DNA of 64,000 bases from Candidatus Nitrosocosmicus franklandus (GCF_900696045.1 NZ_LR216287.1:2027854-2091853), one strand, 5' to 3'. Shown: positions 44,714 to 54,076, counted from the stretch's first letter. A program made the numbers and translations. The notes: generated by a model not told the origin, from the letters alone.

Positions 44714-45697
44714 TTAAGACTCTTCTAATCGCTTTAACGTCTTTAGAATATCCCTCTGGATCTTGTCTATTTCCTTGACATCAACATTTACCTTTTCGGT
44801 CTTATTCGTGTCTTTGGATCGGGGTTCATTTGATATTGACTCTAAATCATGTTCTATTTTGTATATTGTTTGGTTGTTGATATCATTATGTTCGTTATCG
44901 GTATTACTTGTTGTACTGCTACTACTATTACTACTACTGCTGCTGTTACTGATGATTTTCTCTTCAGGACTTTTCTCATCTGTCATTGGAGAAGTGTCGT
45001 TATTACCTTGTGTTGTGTTCTCAGAAGACTTGTTCTTTTCGGAATTTTCCTCATTTTTGTCTTCATTAAATTTTCTAGGTTTAATTTTTAAGATAGACGA
45101 TTTAAGTCGACTAACCAGAGACCTTTGAGAACCGGTGTTTTCAAACACTAATGGCGATTTGACTGTGGGATTATTTACTGACATTGTTGTCAATGCCGTG
45201 TCTCTCGCTACTTCGATTCCTCTCCTGTGTTCTCCTACTACTTGCTCGGTTTTTGCTATTTTATTTACTGATCCTTTTTGCGGTTTGTTTTTGAATTCTG
45301 GATAACCCGTCATACTCGCCAGTTTCGAGTCTATTCGCTTTGTGTATTCTGTTAGCAGGGATTCTAATTGTTTCTTATATTCGTAAATTTCTTGAGCTTC
45401 GAGTATTGGATTGAGCTGAAAGACGCGTTTGTTATAGTTATCTAGCATATTGATATACTTGCGAGATAATCTGTCCCTTTCATACTCATCAATTCTCTTT
45501 TCATCAAAATATTGTTTTATTTTGCCAAGAGCATCTAAGGCAACTGCCTTTTCAAAATATAGATTATTTAGCTCATATTTTACATTGCCAAGCAAATTGT
45601 GTTTATCGTGTTTTCCCTTACTGATGTATCTGTAAAGAAAAATACCGCAAATTATGCCTAAAGCAGTAGAACTTGAAAATATGAGTATATCTAACAT
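44714..45697 (-). CDS. membrane-anchored coiled-coil protein with disordered middle, 327 aa
   Basis: There is one N-terminal transmembrane helix (about 2-24), then a charged helical region (about 35-140) likely to form coiled coil. A Ser/Asn/Glu-rich disordered stretch follows (about 170-300). The last 20 residues form an amphipathic helix, EIDKIQRDILKTLKRLEES. The protein should hang in the cytoplasm from the membrane. A closely similar end helix occurs in the protein at 59057-60211. No family is recognised. Confidence 0.7.
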   Translation of the reverse strand: MLDILIFSSSTALGIICGIFLYRYISKGKHDKHNLLGNVKYELNNLYFEKAVALDALGKIKQYFDEKRIDEYERDRLSRKYINMLDNYNKRVFQLNPILEAQEIYEYKKQLESLLTEYTKRIDSKLASMTGYPEFKNKPQKGSVNKIAKTEQVVGEHRRGIEVARDTALTTMSVNNPTVKSPLVFENTGSQRSLVSRLKSSILKIKPRKFNEDKNEENSEKNKSSENTTQGNNDTSPMTDEKSPEEKIISNSSSSSNSSSSTTSNTDNEHNDINNQTIYKIEHDLESISNEPRSKDTNKTEKVNVDVKEIDKIQRDILKTLKRLEES

Positions 45698-45768
45698 TCT
45701 TGCTGACTATGTGTATACGTGGATTGGAAATATAAAAATGGATTTTATTAACTGGTAAAGATTTTAAA

Positions 45769-45939
45769 TTATCTTACTCGTCTTTTGATCCACTTGTACT
45801 TTCTAATCTTTGGATCAGGATATCCGCATTTTGCACATTCTTTCCCTCGCCTATGGAATGAATTGTGACCACATCTTCTACACCTTATGTGGGTTTTCTT
45901 TCGGGTAAATTTACCCATAGAAGTTGTTCCTTTAGTCAA
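45769..45939 (-). CDS. rpl37e: ribosomal protein eL37
   Basis: This 56-residue gene starts [20 protein letters not shown]. It has the zinc cysteines CRRCG and CAKCGYP and the basic tail [13 protein letters not shown], all diagnostic of eL37 in the large subunit. The TTG start at 45939 matches the family N-terminus better than the internal ATG at 45918. It lies 53 bp downstream of the LSm gene, the usual archaeal pairing. Confidence 0.95.
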   Translation of the reverse strand: MTKGTTSMGKFTRKKTHIRCRRCGHNSFHRRGKECAKCGYPDPKIRKYKWIKRRVR

Positions 45940-45992
45940 ACTACCTTGTTACCTCCTTCTCTCCCTTTTATTCTTATTTTACTACTACCTTG

Positions 45993-46226
45993 TTATTTGT
46001 ACTGTGGTGGAGATATGATAACTACATTATCCCCTCTAACCACAATATTTCCAATTTCATCAGTCTTACCTTCTTCCAAAATTTCGACGGAGCTTTCTAA
46101 TAATAGATTCATATGTTGATCAAAACCTTGTAAATTTCCTCTGATTACCTTGCCACCCTTTAATTTTATCAATACATCTTTACCGAGGCTTTCATCGAGG
46201 ACTTTAACTGCCATATCTACCGACAA
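45993..46226 (-). CDS. Sm-like (LSm) archaeal protein
   Basis: The 77-residue protein has Sm motif 1 (VLIKLKGGKVIRGNLQGFD followed by QHMNLLL) and Sm motif 2 (IVVRGDNVVIIS). It should form a heptameric ring that binds U-rich RNA. It is followed by eL37 on the same strand, an arrangement conserved in many archaea. Confidence 0.95.
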   Translation of the reverse strand: MSVDMAVKVLDESLGKDVLIKLKGGKVIRGNLQGFDQHMNLLLESSVEILEEGKTDEIGNIVVRGDNVVIISPPQYK

Positions 46227-46327
46227 ACTTATCTAACCTATTGTGTATCAAATCGATGTTCTATATTAAATTTAGTTTTTTACAATCCTAAGCACTGTTA
46301 TTGTCGTTTTTATCGTTGATATTGATA

Positions 46328-47059
46328 TTACACAAATCTTGGATCTGCAAACAATTTTAATGTGTTTTCGATTATTTGCACAAGCATTTTTTGACCCTTG
46401 TCTATAGTGGCATTTTGAGGATTCCCCCAGATACCGTTTTTTGTGAATTTAACAAATCCACCCGGACTATTAATGGACATGTTCAATCCCATCTTATATA
46501 GATCCTTGTCCTTTTCGTTTGTGATGTCAAAACCTTGTCTCGACACGTCCATTTTAACAAGCTCAGGATTAATGGCCAGCATAAGAGATGTCTCGATTTC
46601 TCCAGCATGATCAAATTTTTGATCGATCATTTGCCAATAATTAATGAAATAAAAAAAGTTCGATTCGATACCGTATTTAGTAAATAAATTCTGTCCTACA
46701 TATTGTAGCAAACCCAAATTTCCGTGGTGACCATTTATTACAAATACTCGTTTAATACCCTGTTTATATAACGAATTGCAAATATTTGAAATAAGGTCTA
46801 CTAATACGTTATAATCCAATGAAATATTAAACAATGGTTCGTGCTCGTAGGATACCCCATAGAAAATAGATGGCAAAAGAATCATTCTTGCTCTTTCAGA
46901 TAATATTTTTGAGATATGTTCTACTATCAGGGTATCTGTGGCAAGCGGTAGATGGTCTCCATGTTGTTCTGTGGAGCCAAGAGGCAAGATGGCTAAGTCA
47001 ATTTGCGAGTTTTGGAGCAGACTAGAAAAATTGCCTTGACTAATAAATTTAATATCCAT
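46328..47059 (-). CDS. creatininase-family amidohydrolase (possible ArfB-type deformylase)
   Basis: The 243-residue protein has the family metal motifs in order: LGSTEQHGDHLPLATD (about 27-42), INGHHGN (about 109-115) and DHAGEIETS (about 150-158). In archaea this fold includes ArfB, which removes formate from the GTP-derived intermediate of riboflavin and FO/F420 synthesis. That role would suit a genome with cof genes, but simple amidohydrolases share the motifs, so the assignment is tentative. Confidence 0.8.
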   Translation of the reverse strand: MDIKFISQGNFSSLLQNSQIDLAILPLGSTEQHGDHLPLATDTLIVEHISKILSERARMILLPSIFYGVSYEHEPLFNISLDYNVLVDLISNICNSLYKQGIKRVFVINGHHGNLGLLQYVGQNLFTKYGIESNFFYFINYWQMIDQKFDHAGEIETSLMLAINPELVKMDVSRQGFDITNEKDKDLYKMGLNMSINSPGGFVKFTKNGIWGNPQNATIDKGQKMLVQIIENTLKLFADPRFV

Positions 47060-47103
47060 GACCTATAAATAAAGTCTGGACAACGGATTAAAAAATGTGA
47101 TAT

Positions 47104-48060
47104 CTATTTGTAACTAACTTTTCCCCAATTTACTTCTAATCTGTCCTCCAAAAAGAGTTTTACAGCCTCAAGTAATGCAAACGCTTCTGCGCTCTGTCCT
47201 TTGGCCTTGATTGTTTCTAGTGTGTCATCTTGAGTGACTTTAAATGACTCTTGAATGATGATCGGACCTTGATCTAAGTCCTCGGTAACAAAATGTGCAG
47301 TACAGCCTATAATTCTTGCTCCCCTTTCATAAGCTTGGACATATGCGAAAGCACCCGGAAATGCAGGCAATAATGAAGGATGAATGTTTATAATTCTGTT
47401 AGGATAACGCCAAACAAAATTGGGGGTTAATATTCTCATATACCGTGCTAGGACAATTAGGTCAATGTCAAATCTTTCAATTAACTCTAAGATCTCCCTT
47501 TCGGCTACACTTTGTTCAGTATGATTAACAAAGAAAAAGGGAACAGCAAAGGATTCAGCAATAGACTTGAGTTTTTCATCGGAGCCGATTATCAATGAAA
47601 TATTGCATTTAATTTCACCTGCTTTATGGGCGTTTAATATCTTTAGTAGGCAATGATCTTCTTTACTAACCAATATTGCAACATTTTTTATTTTGTTTTC
47701 TTCATGGAAATGAACTTTAACTTCCATTTCAAGTTTCTTTCCTAGGACATCGAGCTCCCTTTTCATTCTAGTCTTGTCAATTACAGGAAAGGATGCCTCT
47801 AGGTGCATGCCAAAGAGCCCTTTGACTACATTCTGGTTAATTTTTTCAATGTTCCCTCCATTTTTGAAAATATAGCTAGTTGTATCAGCTACTATCCCCT
47901 TCTTATCTTTGCCAACTATAGTTACTTCCACAAAGGTTTTGGGTTTAGTTTTATCTTGATTACGTTCAAGGTTATTGTTATTTTCTTCTTCTTCTTTGTC
48001 TTCTTCTTCTTCTTTGTCTTCTTTCATGTCTTTTGCTTCACCTTGCTCACTCTTTGTCAT
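47104..48060 (-). CDS. purU: formyltetrahydrofolate deformylase (PurU-type)
   Basis: About 35 N-terminal residues are a Glu/Lys/Asp-rich extension encoded by a GAA/GAG-type repeat. An ACT domain follows (FVEVTIVGKDKKGIVADTTS), then a formyltransferase-fold domain with the catalytic Asn-His-Asp set in NIHPSLLPAFPGAFAY and TEDLDQGPI. PurU hydrolyses 10-formyl-THF to formate and THF. The true start could be further in, but no nearer ATG precedes the ACT domain. The creatininase-family gene is 44 bp downstream. Confidence 0.9.
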   Translation of the reverse strand: MTKSEQGEAKDMKEDKEEEEDKEEEENNNNLERNQDKTKPKTFVEVTIVGKDKKGIVADTTSYIFKNGGNIEKINQNVVKGLFGMHLEASFPVIDKTRMKRELDVLGKKLEMEVKVHFHEENKIKNVAILVSKEDHCLLKILNAHKAGEIKCNISLIIGSDEKLKSIAESFAVPFFFVNHTEQSVAEREILELIERFDIDLIVLARYMRILTPNFVWRYPNRIINIHPSLLPAFPGAFAYVQAYERGARIIGCTAHFVTEDLDQGPIIIQESFKVTQDDTLETIKAKGQSAEAFALLEAVKLFLEDRLEVNWGKVSYK

Positions 48061-48490
48061 TTACGTTCAAAGAGATCTGCAATCCAGGATAAATATGATA
48101 CACACAACGTTTCATGTACGAATTTATAGTATCTTTATTATCGCAATAAGAAATGGACCTTTATTGGTACTTGTTAGTTTTGTTTAACAGATATTTTTTG
48201 CGTCTATTTGCCACTTCTGATAGATACAAATATTGATCACTGGTAATACTTTTCCTCTCTTGTCTTTACTTTCTATACAACTATTCTAGAGATCCATCTC
48301 ACCCGTTTTTTCTGAAAAGGAGCCTCTGCAATTCTTACAAGCTATACTTTGTAATCAACCTGCATATATTGTGACTAGACTATTCTTTAGCAATAATTCA
48401 CCAGTTTCTTATTCAGTAAAATAATATACGAAAATTATAATGTGATCGTTTTAAGAATCATAAATATTATACACATTACCTTAAATTGTA
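48061..48490. other. intergenic region, no gene seen
   Basis: About 430 AT-rich bases separate divergent genes, purU and the Cys-pair repeat protein. The length allows separate promoters; TATA-like sequence near 48460 fits the latter. No RNA gene or repeat is seen. Confidence 0.5.
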
Positions 48491-49102
48491 ATGATTACAT
48501 TAAACAATAGGAAACCACTTATTTTAGCTGTGGTAGCTGTAGTCGCCTTTGTTATGTTATTGAGTCCCACTTTAGCAGTAAGTGATGTTTTGGCAAAAGA
48601 GAAGAAAAAGAAGGGTAACGATAGCGACCAAGAGATAGAGCAAGGGCAATCGTCTCGTCAAAATGCACAGTGTGTTTCTGGTGAAGATGTCGTACTTTCA
48701 TGTAACCAATTGAGCCTTCAAGATCAAGATGACGAAGGAAATAATGCAGCAGGACAACAAAATGGTAAAGGAAAGAAGGGTAACGATAGCGACCAAGAGA
48801 TAGAGCAAGACCAGGATAGCAGACAAAATAGCCAATGTGTTGCCGGCGATAGTATTCTAGCCTCATGTAACAACCTAAGCTTCCAAGATCAAGACAACGA
48901 CGGAAATAATGCAGCAGGACAACAAAGTGGAGATGGAAAGAAAGGAAAGAAAGGTAATGACGGAGATCAAGGTATTGAGCAAGAGCAAGAAAATAACCAA
49001 AATGCACAGTGTGTTTCTGGTGAAGAAGCAATAGTTTCATGTAACCAATTGAGCTTCCAAGGCCAAGATAACGAAGGAAATAACGCACTAGGACAGGATT
49101 AA
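48491..49102 (+). CDS. secreted protein with three Cys-pair repeats, 203 aa
   Basis: A signal peptide or N-terminal anchor (about 1-35, hydrophobic ILAVVAVVAFVMLLS) precedes three repeats of about 50-60 residues starting near 39, 93 and 150. Each contains KKGND-D, a Gln/Glu row (DQEIEQGQSSRQNAQC), two Cys about ten apart (QCVSGEDVVLSCNQLS) and a Gln/Asp/Asn row ending EGNNAAGQ. Regular Gln/Asn spacing and one Cys pair per unit suggest a stacked beta structure locked by disulfides, loosely like curli or adhesin repeats. The function is unknown. Confidence 0.75.
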   Translation: MITLNNRKPLILAVVAVVAFVMLLSPTLAVSDVLAKEKKKKGNDSDQEIEQGQSSRQNAQCVSGEDVVLSCNQLSLQDQDDEGNNAAGQQNGKGKKGNDSDQEIEQDQDSRQNSQCVAGDSILASCNNLSFQDQDNDGNNAAGQQSGDGKKGKKGNDGDQGIEQEQENNQNAQCVSGEEAIVSCNQLSFQGQDNEGNNALGQD

Positions 49103-49301
49103 TCATCCTTTTTTGTTTGTTATAATTATTCAATTCTAGTTAGTTTAGATATATCTATCCTACAGAACGAAAAAATATTTTTTGATTTTTGGCAATATCT
49201 GCCTATTTACATAATAGCTAATAATTATACCACATAATTATCAAAATTATTGGCTTAATTAAATTGATTTATTAGAAGGTAAAGATTAGTAAATATGTTA
49301 T

Positions 49302-49472
49302 ATGGGTAGTAGAAAAAGGAAGACTACACGACCTGTAAGAAAGACTAAATCTACTGAGGGAAGGTGTCCTAAATGCAAAACTATTGTAAGGTTCAACGTC
49401 TCCGGACAAGTTGGTAATGAGATTTATGAATGCGTGGGGTGCACAACCAAATATAAGATAGATGAATTGTGA
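49302..49472 (+). CDS. Elf1-like zinc-ribbon protein
   Basis: The 56-residue ORF starts MGSRKRKTTRPVRKTKSTEG, a basic tail like that of transcription elongation factor Elf1. A single zinc ribbon follows, with CPKC and CVGC pairs 25 residues apart. Archaeal Elf1 binds the RNA polymerase during elongation. It leads a run of three small genes on the plus strand. Confidence 0.85.
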   Translation: MGSRKRKTTRPVRKTKSTEGRCPKCKTIVRFNVSGQVGNEIYECVGCTTKYKIDEL

Positions 49473-49537
49473 ATTATTTCTAATTTTCTGCCAATTTAAG
49501 GGAACGTTTTTGTATTGCAGAATTTTTAAAGTAACTA

Positions 49538-49798
49538 GTGTCAAGTAAAATAGAGTACACCGATAAAGTCTATCTATACAGCAGTGGGATGCCTGCAGAA
49601 TTGATAGACAGAAGCAAGGAAAAATTAATTGAACATGGTGTCGACTTAAAAGATTTAGTTATAATCGAGTCTCCTGAAAATGTACCGGAAGGATCCATCA
49701 TGATTACCCTTTGGCCTCATTACTTATCTGTTGCAAAGGTAAAAAAAGTGAGGGAAGGTTCAATTTATGCACCACAACTATTTAATATAGATATCTAA
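49538..49798 (+). CDS. small conserved-looking protein, 86 aa
   Basis: GTG start, 65 bp after the Elf1-like gene. The product is a compact alpha/beta protein with SSGMPAELIDRSKEKL and IMITLWPHYLSVAKVKK. No metal site, signal peptide or known domain is seen. It is followed after one base by the Cys-rich ORF, so the two are probably co-translated. Confidence 0.65.
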   Translation: MSSKIEYTDKVYLYSSGMPAELIDRSKEKLIEHGVDLKDLVIIESPENVPEGSIMITLWPHYLSVAKVKKVREGSIYAPQLFNIDI

Positions 49799-49799
49799 A

Positions 49800-49964
49800 A
49801 TGACTAAACTAGACAATATGTTTCTTACATTCTTTTGCAAGAGAGAAAAACATTCTGACTGTCCTGGTAGCTGGCCGATGAATGAAACATGTGGTCCTGA
49901 TGAGGATTGTTCTTTTGATATGAAGATGGTTCAATGTGAGTGTCCTTGCCATTCATCAAATTAG
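49800..49964 (+). CDS. small Cys-rich protein, 54 aa
   Basis: The ATG lies one base after the preceding stop. The 54 residues contain seven Cys and several His: FFCKREKHSDC, ETCGPDEDC and a dense QCECPCHSS at the end. This could hold one or two metal ions. Tight spacing with the preceding gene supports a real gene. The family is unknown. Confidence 0.65.
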   Translation: MTKLDNMFLTFFCKREKHSDCPGSWPMNETCGPDEDCSFDMKMVQCECPCHSSN

Positions 49965-50301
49965 CTATTACTATTATTAGTACATCTACTTCTACTACCT
50001 ATCATCTTACATAGATCATTCCAAACGTCTGATTCCGCCGCCTGTTTTATGGAGTTGACAAACCGAACCGTTGATACTTTCTTTCGCTCTTTTTCTATCC
50101 GATCACCATTTCCTTATGAAGGTTGTTGGATATTTCTAATGAAAGTCATGTCAAATTCATTGGAAGCCAATCAACAAATAGACTAAGAGAACAGAACGTC
50201 GAATAATGTATGGCGATTCAAATCCTTGCCTCAATTACAATATGTGTGTCGATACCGATGGAACAGAATTCAGTTCGGATAATACGCTTTTTATATAAAC
50301 T
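49965..50301. other. intergenic region, no gene seen
   Basis: About 340 bases, somewhat G/C-richer than other gaps. I find no convincing ORF on either strand. The TTTTTATATAAA near 50288 looks like the TATA element of the next gene. Confidence 0.45.
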
Positions 50302-50739
50302 ATGATAAAGATCTATCAAATGGACAAGAACGATTCTAGTAATTCTTCTGCTTCCGCTACTGTAGCTGATGCTGAAAAATTAAACTTCCAGAATAAATGT
50401 GTGGATTTTTTAAATATTTCTGATAAAATTCGGTATGTTGGGATACTCAACAAGTTCGGTAGAACGATTGCTGGTAAGCTTAGAAAAGGAACAAGGCCTC
50501 TCTTGAATCCTGAGCAAGCAAGAGATGAACATTTCATTGAATCTGTAAGACAACAGCTGCGAAATTCATTTGATGCTTCTATAGGAAAAACTCTATTTTC
50601 AATTACCAAAAACGAACATGTTACATTGATACTAATTCCTTCACAAAGTCGAGAAGTGCTTTATTATATTACGACTGATAAAGAAGTCACACTTGATCGT
50701 GTAAATGATATAATTACAAAAGTCAAAGAATTAGAGTGA
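50302..50739 (+). CDS. hypothetical protein of a Nitrososphaeria-type family, 145 aa
   Basis: A Ser/Ala-rich N-terminus (about 8-25) precedes a single alpha/beta domain. It contains IRYVGILNKFGRTIAGKL, NPEQARDEHFIESV and a C-terminal EVLYYITTDKEVTLD, suggestive of a roadblock/profilin-like fold. It resembles a family (DUF6659-like) that I associate with soil Nitrososphaeria, from memory rather than a search. It converges with the eL15 gene. The function is unknown. Confidence 0.7.
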   Translation: MIKIYQMDKNDSSNSSASATVADAEKLNFQNKCVDFLNISDKIRYVGILNKFGRTIAGKLRKGTRPLLNPEQARDEHFIESVRQQLRNSFDASIGKTLFSITKNEHVTLILIPSQSREVLYYITTDKEVTLDRVNDIITKVKELE

Positions 50740-50755
50740 AAAGTAAAATGAAAAT

Positions 50756-51208
50756 CTAATTAAAGTTTATTCTACTGCGCATTTCCTTATCTTTTATTAT
50801 TGATGGATGATTCGGATCAACCAAAACTACCTCAAACCATGAATACATTCCATCCTGGTAAACCAAATAAGATCCCATTACTTTTAAATTGACATATTTT
50901 TCATTAACACGTCTTTCGGCCACTCTTTTCATGCTTATCTTTTGCTTTATCTTAACTACGCCTATGTGTTTGGGTCTTCTTCCTGCTACTGGACGTTGTT
51001 TTCTCATTCCTCCTCTGCCAACACGAATCCTTACAACAACGACACCTTGTTTAGCCTTGTACCCTAATGCTCTAGCTCTGTCAAGACGACTAGGATGTTC
51101 GATTCTCTTTACTGTGGATTCTCTTCTCCATTGATATGCTTTACTCTTTAATTCCTGAGGCCTTGTTTTCAACATTGACTTCCATGTTTCCGCAATATGG
51201 CTATACAT
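50756..51208 (-). CDS. rpl15e: ribosomal protein eL15
   Basis: The 150-residue basic protein has family features YSHIAETW, RIEHPSRLDRARALGYKAKQ, VRVGRGG-type VVVVRIRVGRGGMRKQRP and a C-terminal WFEVVLVDPNHPSI. It is part of the large subunit. Its length is that of the shorter archaeal version. Single gene. Confidence 0.96.
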   Translation of the reverse strand: MYSHIAETWKSMLKTRPQELKSKAYQWRRESTVKRIEHPSRLDRARALGYKAKQGVVVVRIRVGRGGMRKQRPVAGRRPKHIGVVKIKQKISMKRVAERRVNEKYVNLKVMGSYLVYQDGMYSWFEVVLVDPNHPSIIKDKEMRSRINFN

Positions 51209-51746
51209 TATATCCTTGAATTATTTCTACCCATTAATATTTTATTTGGGTGAGGCTAACACGCTGCTTCAAATAATGATGGATTTGAGTTGATATAAAA
51301 GGCTACTTTTATAGGGTGGTATATGGGGATTAGGAGGAAGTCGATCCACATGATGCGGTAATGACAATAATGACGAGCAAGCGGTAGCGGTTGTAAATAG
51401 ACTATTGACAAGGGGGAGCGGTAATGATGGTGATAGTGCTGGTGATGGTGCTGGTGGGATTAATATTAGTAGTATAGCTGTGGTGTTCGATACGATAGCA
51501 AGAGGATAATTGTTGTAAAAAGCACTCCCACAAATAAGATGTTTTTGATGTTGCCCCTGCATTTATCCAGATATTAAATTGAAAGTAAGGTTGGTTGATG
51601 AAAGACAGGAAGGGGATATATGAAGGTGATTGTAATGGATGGCAGTGGGCACAAGCAGAACAAGCGGAAATAGAAAGACAATCTAAGGAGCACAAAAAAA
51701 TTGAAGAAGAGATTGGATTATCTCTTTTTCTACTACTTGTATATTC
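51209..51746. other. low-complexity intergenic region
   Basis: About 540 bases, with a G/T-rich degenerate repeat (GGTGATAGTGCTGGTGATGG) near 51429-51450. Reverse-strand ORFs here are Pro/Ser/Leu-rich or Cys/Ser-rich and look like translations of that repeat. A plus-strand 50-residue ORF (51598-51750) runs three bases into the eS30 gene and has no supporting context. I call no gene. Confidence 0.5.
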
Positions 51747-51926
51747 CTAACGTCTACCCATTCTTTCAGGTTTTTTCTGACCGGGTTGAATCCTTTTTTC
51801 AAATCTTTTTACGAAATTATTCTTATTCCTAACCCTTGAAGGGGGACTGGTTCTTTCTCTTGCCTGAATTTTAGGGGTTTGTCCTCTAACTTTTCCAGCT
51901 TTTGTTAACGATCCGTGAGTCGGCAT
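51747..51926 (-). CDS. rps30e: ribosomal protein eS30
   Basis: The 59-residue, very basic protein starts [20 protein letters not shown] and ends KKPERMGRR. The internal [12 protein letters not shown] matches the eS30 family of the small subunit. It diverges from nadA. Confidence 0.93.
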   Translation of the reverse strand: MPTHGSLTKAGKVRGQTPKIQARERTSPPSRVRNKNNFVKRFEKRIQPGQKKPERMGRR

Positions 51927-52066
51927 AACTTATGTATGACGAATCTCATATTTATTGTATACAACTAGTACATTAGGATATAGGCAACTCTTACCATGAT
52001 TAAAAAATTCATGGCAATCAAATACTAAATCACCATTATTTAAATTGAAGAATCCCTCTATCTGTT

Positions 52067-53026
52067 ATGCAATTAATGTCAGTTCTGAATTTAGACCTTA
52101 CAAAAGAGATTCAAAGACTCAAAAAGGAGAAGAATGCTATCGTTCTAGCTCACAATTACCAGATTTCTCCTGTTCAGGATGTAGCTGACTTTGTAGGTGA
52201 CTCTCTAAAATTATCTCGATTGGCCGGAGAGACAGATGCTTCGTATATAATATTTTGTGGAGTTCATTTCATGGCTGAAACTGCTTCAATAATTAGTCCT
52301 GACAAGAAAGTGCTTATTCCGGATTTGGAAGCAGGGTGCTCATTGGCTTCATCTATTAATCCAAATGAACTTTTGAAATGGAAAAATGAAAACCCTGATG
52401 CTGTAGTAGTTAGTTATGTAAATACATCTGCAGAGGTAAAGGCGTTGTCAGATTATTGCTGCACGTCTTCTAATGCAGTAAAAGTAGTACAAAGTATACC
52501 TGAAAGTAACACTATTTTGTTTTTGCCTGACATGTTTTTGGGTGCTTATGTAGCAGAGGTTACCAAAAGAAAAAACATCAAGATTTGGCCTGGCGAATGT
52601 CATGTTCACGCTGGCATAACTGACAAAGATATTAACCGTATGTTAAACAAGTATGTAAATGCTGAATTCATGGTACATCCCGAATGTAGCTGTACTTCCT
52701 CTACACTTTACCATATTTCAAACGGAGATATTAACGGAGAAAGTAAGATACTTTCTACTGAAGGTATGATGAATGAGGCAAGGGTATCGAAAAATAATCA
52801 ATTTCTCGTAGCAACTGAGGTTGGAATATTATCTCGAATGCGTCAGGAAAATCCTTCCAAGGAATTCATTCCTGTAAAGGAGGATGCAATTTGCAAGTAC
52901 ATGAAAAAGATTACTATTGAAAAAGTATACAATTCACTAGTTAATGATGTATATGAGGTAAAGGTACCTGAAGATATTGCAAGAAAGGCTATTATACCAA
53001 TAGAGAGAATGCTTGCGATATCATAG
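52067..53026 (+). CDS. nadA: quinolinate synthase
   Basis: The 319-residue NadA condenses iminoaspartate with dihydroxyacetone phosphate. The three Fe-S cysteines are in LEAGCSLASS, GECHVHAG and HPECSCTS. Other landmarks are VLAHNYQ (with the family His), GDSLKLS and TEGMM. Length is standard. It converges with nadC, the next enzyme of the pathway, so the two are neighbours but not an operon. Confidence 0.96.
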   Translation: MQLMSVLNLDLTKEIQRLKKEKNAIVLAHNYQISPVQDVADFVGDSLKLSRLAGETDASYIIFCGVHFMAETASIISPDKKVLIPDLEAGCSLASSINPNELLKWKNENPDAVVVSYVNTSAEVKALSDYCCTSSNAVKVVQSIPESNTILFLPDMFLGAYVAEVTKRKNIKIWPGECHVHAGITDKDINRMLNKYVNAEFMVHPECSCTSSTLYHISNGDINGESKILSTEGMMNEARVSKNNQFLVATEVGILSRMRQENPSKEFIPVKEDAICKYMKKITIEKVYNSLVNDVYEVKVPEDIARKAIIPIERMLAIS

Positions 53027-53152
53027 TCGTTTTTCCTTTTTTTGTTATCTCTTTTTTTAAAACATAAAAATAGACTCTAAAGGTAGTTATCAACATAGAT
53101 AAAAACAATTTTTGTAACAATGATACTGATTTTTTGCTTTCAATTGATCTGT

Positions 53153-54076
53153 TTATCTGCTGGAAATCTCCAGACTGTAATCTATTGATTCAACAGAATG
53201 AGTTAATGAGCCAATGGAAATTACATCTGGACGCGAGGAGGCATAATCATAAATGTTATCGTAGTTGATACCTCCTGAAATCTCTATGATTATTTTATCT
53301 CGCAAACCGGCTTTCTTAACTTCCTCCAACGAACCTCTTACCCTTTCAGGAGTGAAATTGTCCAACATTACGATGTCGGCTCCAGACCTGATAGCTTCAA
53401 AGATGCCATTTTGGTCTACTACTTCGCATTCTATTATTCTATTATTTCCATATGCTCTTTTTGCTAATTCGATTGCCTTTCTTACTGATCCCACAATAGA
53501 TATGTGGTTATCTTTTATTAGTATCAATTGATCCATTCTTGTTCTGTGTGAAATTCCTCCACCTAGGATCACTGCCTTTTTGTCAAAGTATCTTAATCCT
53601 GGGGCCGTTTTTCTTGTCGACGCTATGCGAACCACCTGCGCCAAGTCATCAAGTTTATCTACAAACTGCCTGGTTTTGGTTGAAATACCGCTCATACGCA
53701 TTATTATGTTCAGTGCTGTTCGTTCAGCTTTTAAAATAGATCTGGCTGAACCATTAACTGACATTATTTCTGTACCTGTTGAAATAATTGAACCGTCTTC
53801 TACCAATGGTGTTGCCTTGCACCCACAAATTTCGAAAACTAGTATTGCTTCCTTAAGACCGCTTGCTACAATAGACTTGGTATTATCTTTTGTCTTACAT
53901 ACTATAGTTCCTGACGATTCTATTTCCTTTGGAATTAACAAATTACTAGTGATATCACCTGTCCCAATATCCTCTTTTAAAAAATTAGCTAAAATGGCTC
54001 TTAATTCTAATTCGGAATTGAAAAAAAAATTTCCCTTTAGGTTATCATAATTGTAAATAGTATCAAAATTTTTCAA
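53153..54076 (-). CDS. nadC: nicotinate-nucleotide pyrophosphorylase (QPRTase)
   Basis: The 307-residue enzyme turns quinolinate and PRPP into nicotinate mononucleotide. Family motifs are EDIGTGDITSNLLIP, SGISTKTRQFV, IASTRKTAPGLRYFDKKAV, GGISHRTRMDQLILIKDNH and EISGGINYDNI. An extra 18 N-terminal residues precede the usual start. It lies 11 bp after spt4, so NAD synthesis is tied to the rpo7-spt4 transcript. Confidence 0.96.
   Translation of the reverse strand: MKNFDTIYNYDNLKGNFFFNSELELRAILANFLKEDIGTGDITSNLLIPKEIESSGTIVCKTKDNTKSIVASGLKEAILVFEICGCKATPLVEDGSIISTGTEIMSVNGSARSILKAERTALNIIMRMSGISTKTRQFVDKLDDLAQVVRIASTRKTAPGLRYFDKKAVILGGGISHRTRMDQLILIKDNHISIVGSVRKAIELAKRAYGNNRIIECEVVDQNGIFEAIRSGADIVMLDNFTPERVRGSLEEVKKAGLRDKIIIEISGGINYDNIYDYASSRPDVISIGSLTHSVESIDYSLEISSR

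Noticed and set aside
51269-51695. Two reverse ORFs in the low-complexity region
   Set aside because: They are translations of GGT/GCT repeats, with no conserved-looking segment.
51598-51750. Forward 50-aa ORF next to eS30
   Set aside because: It begins in repeat-rich DNA and its end overlaps the eS30 stop by a few bases. Nothing supports expression.
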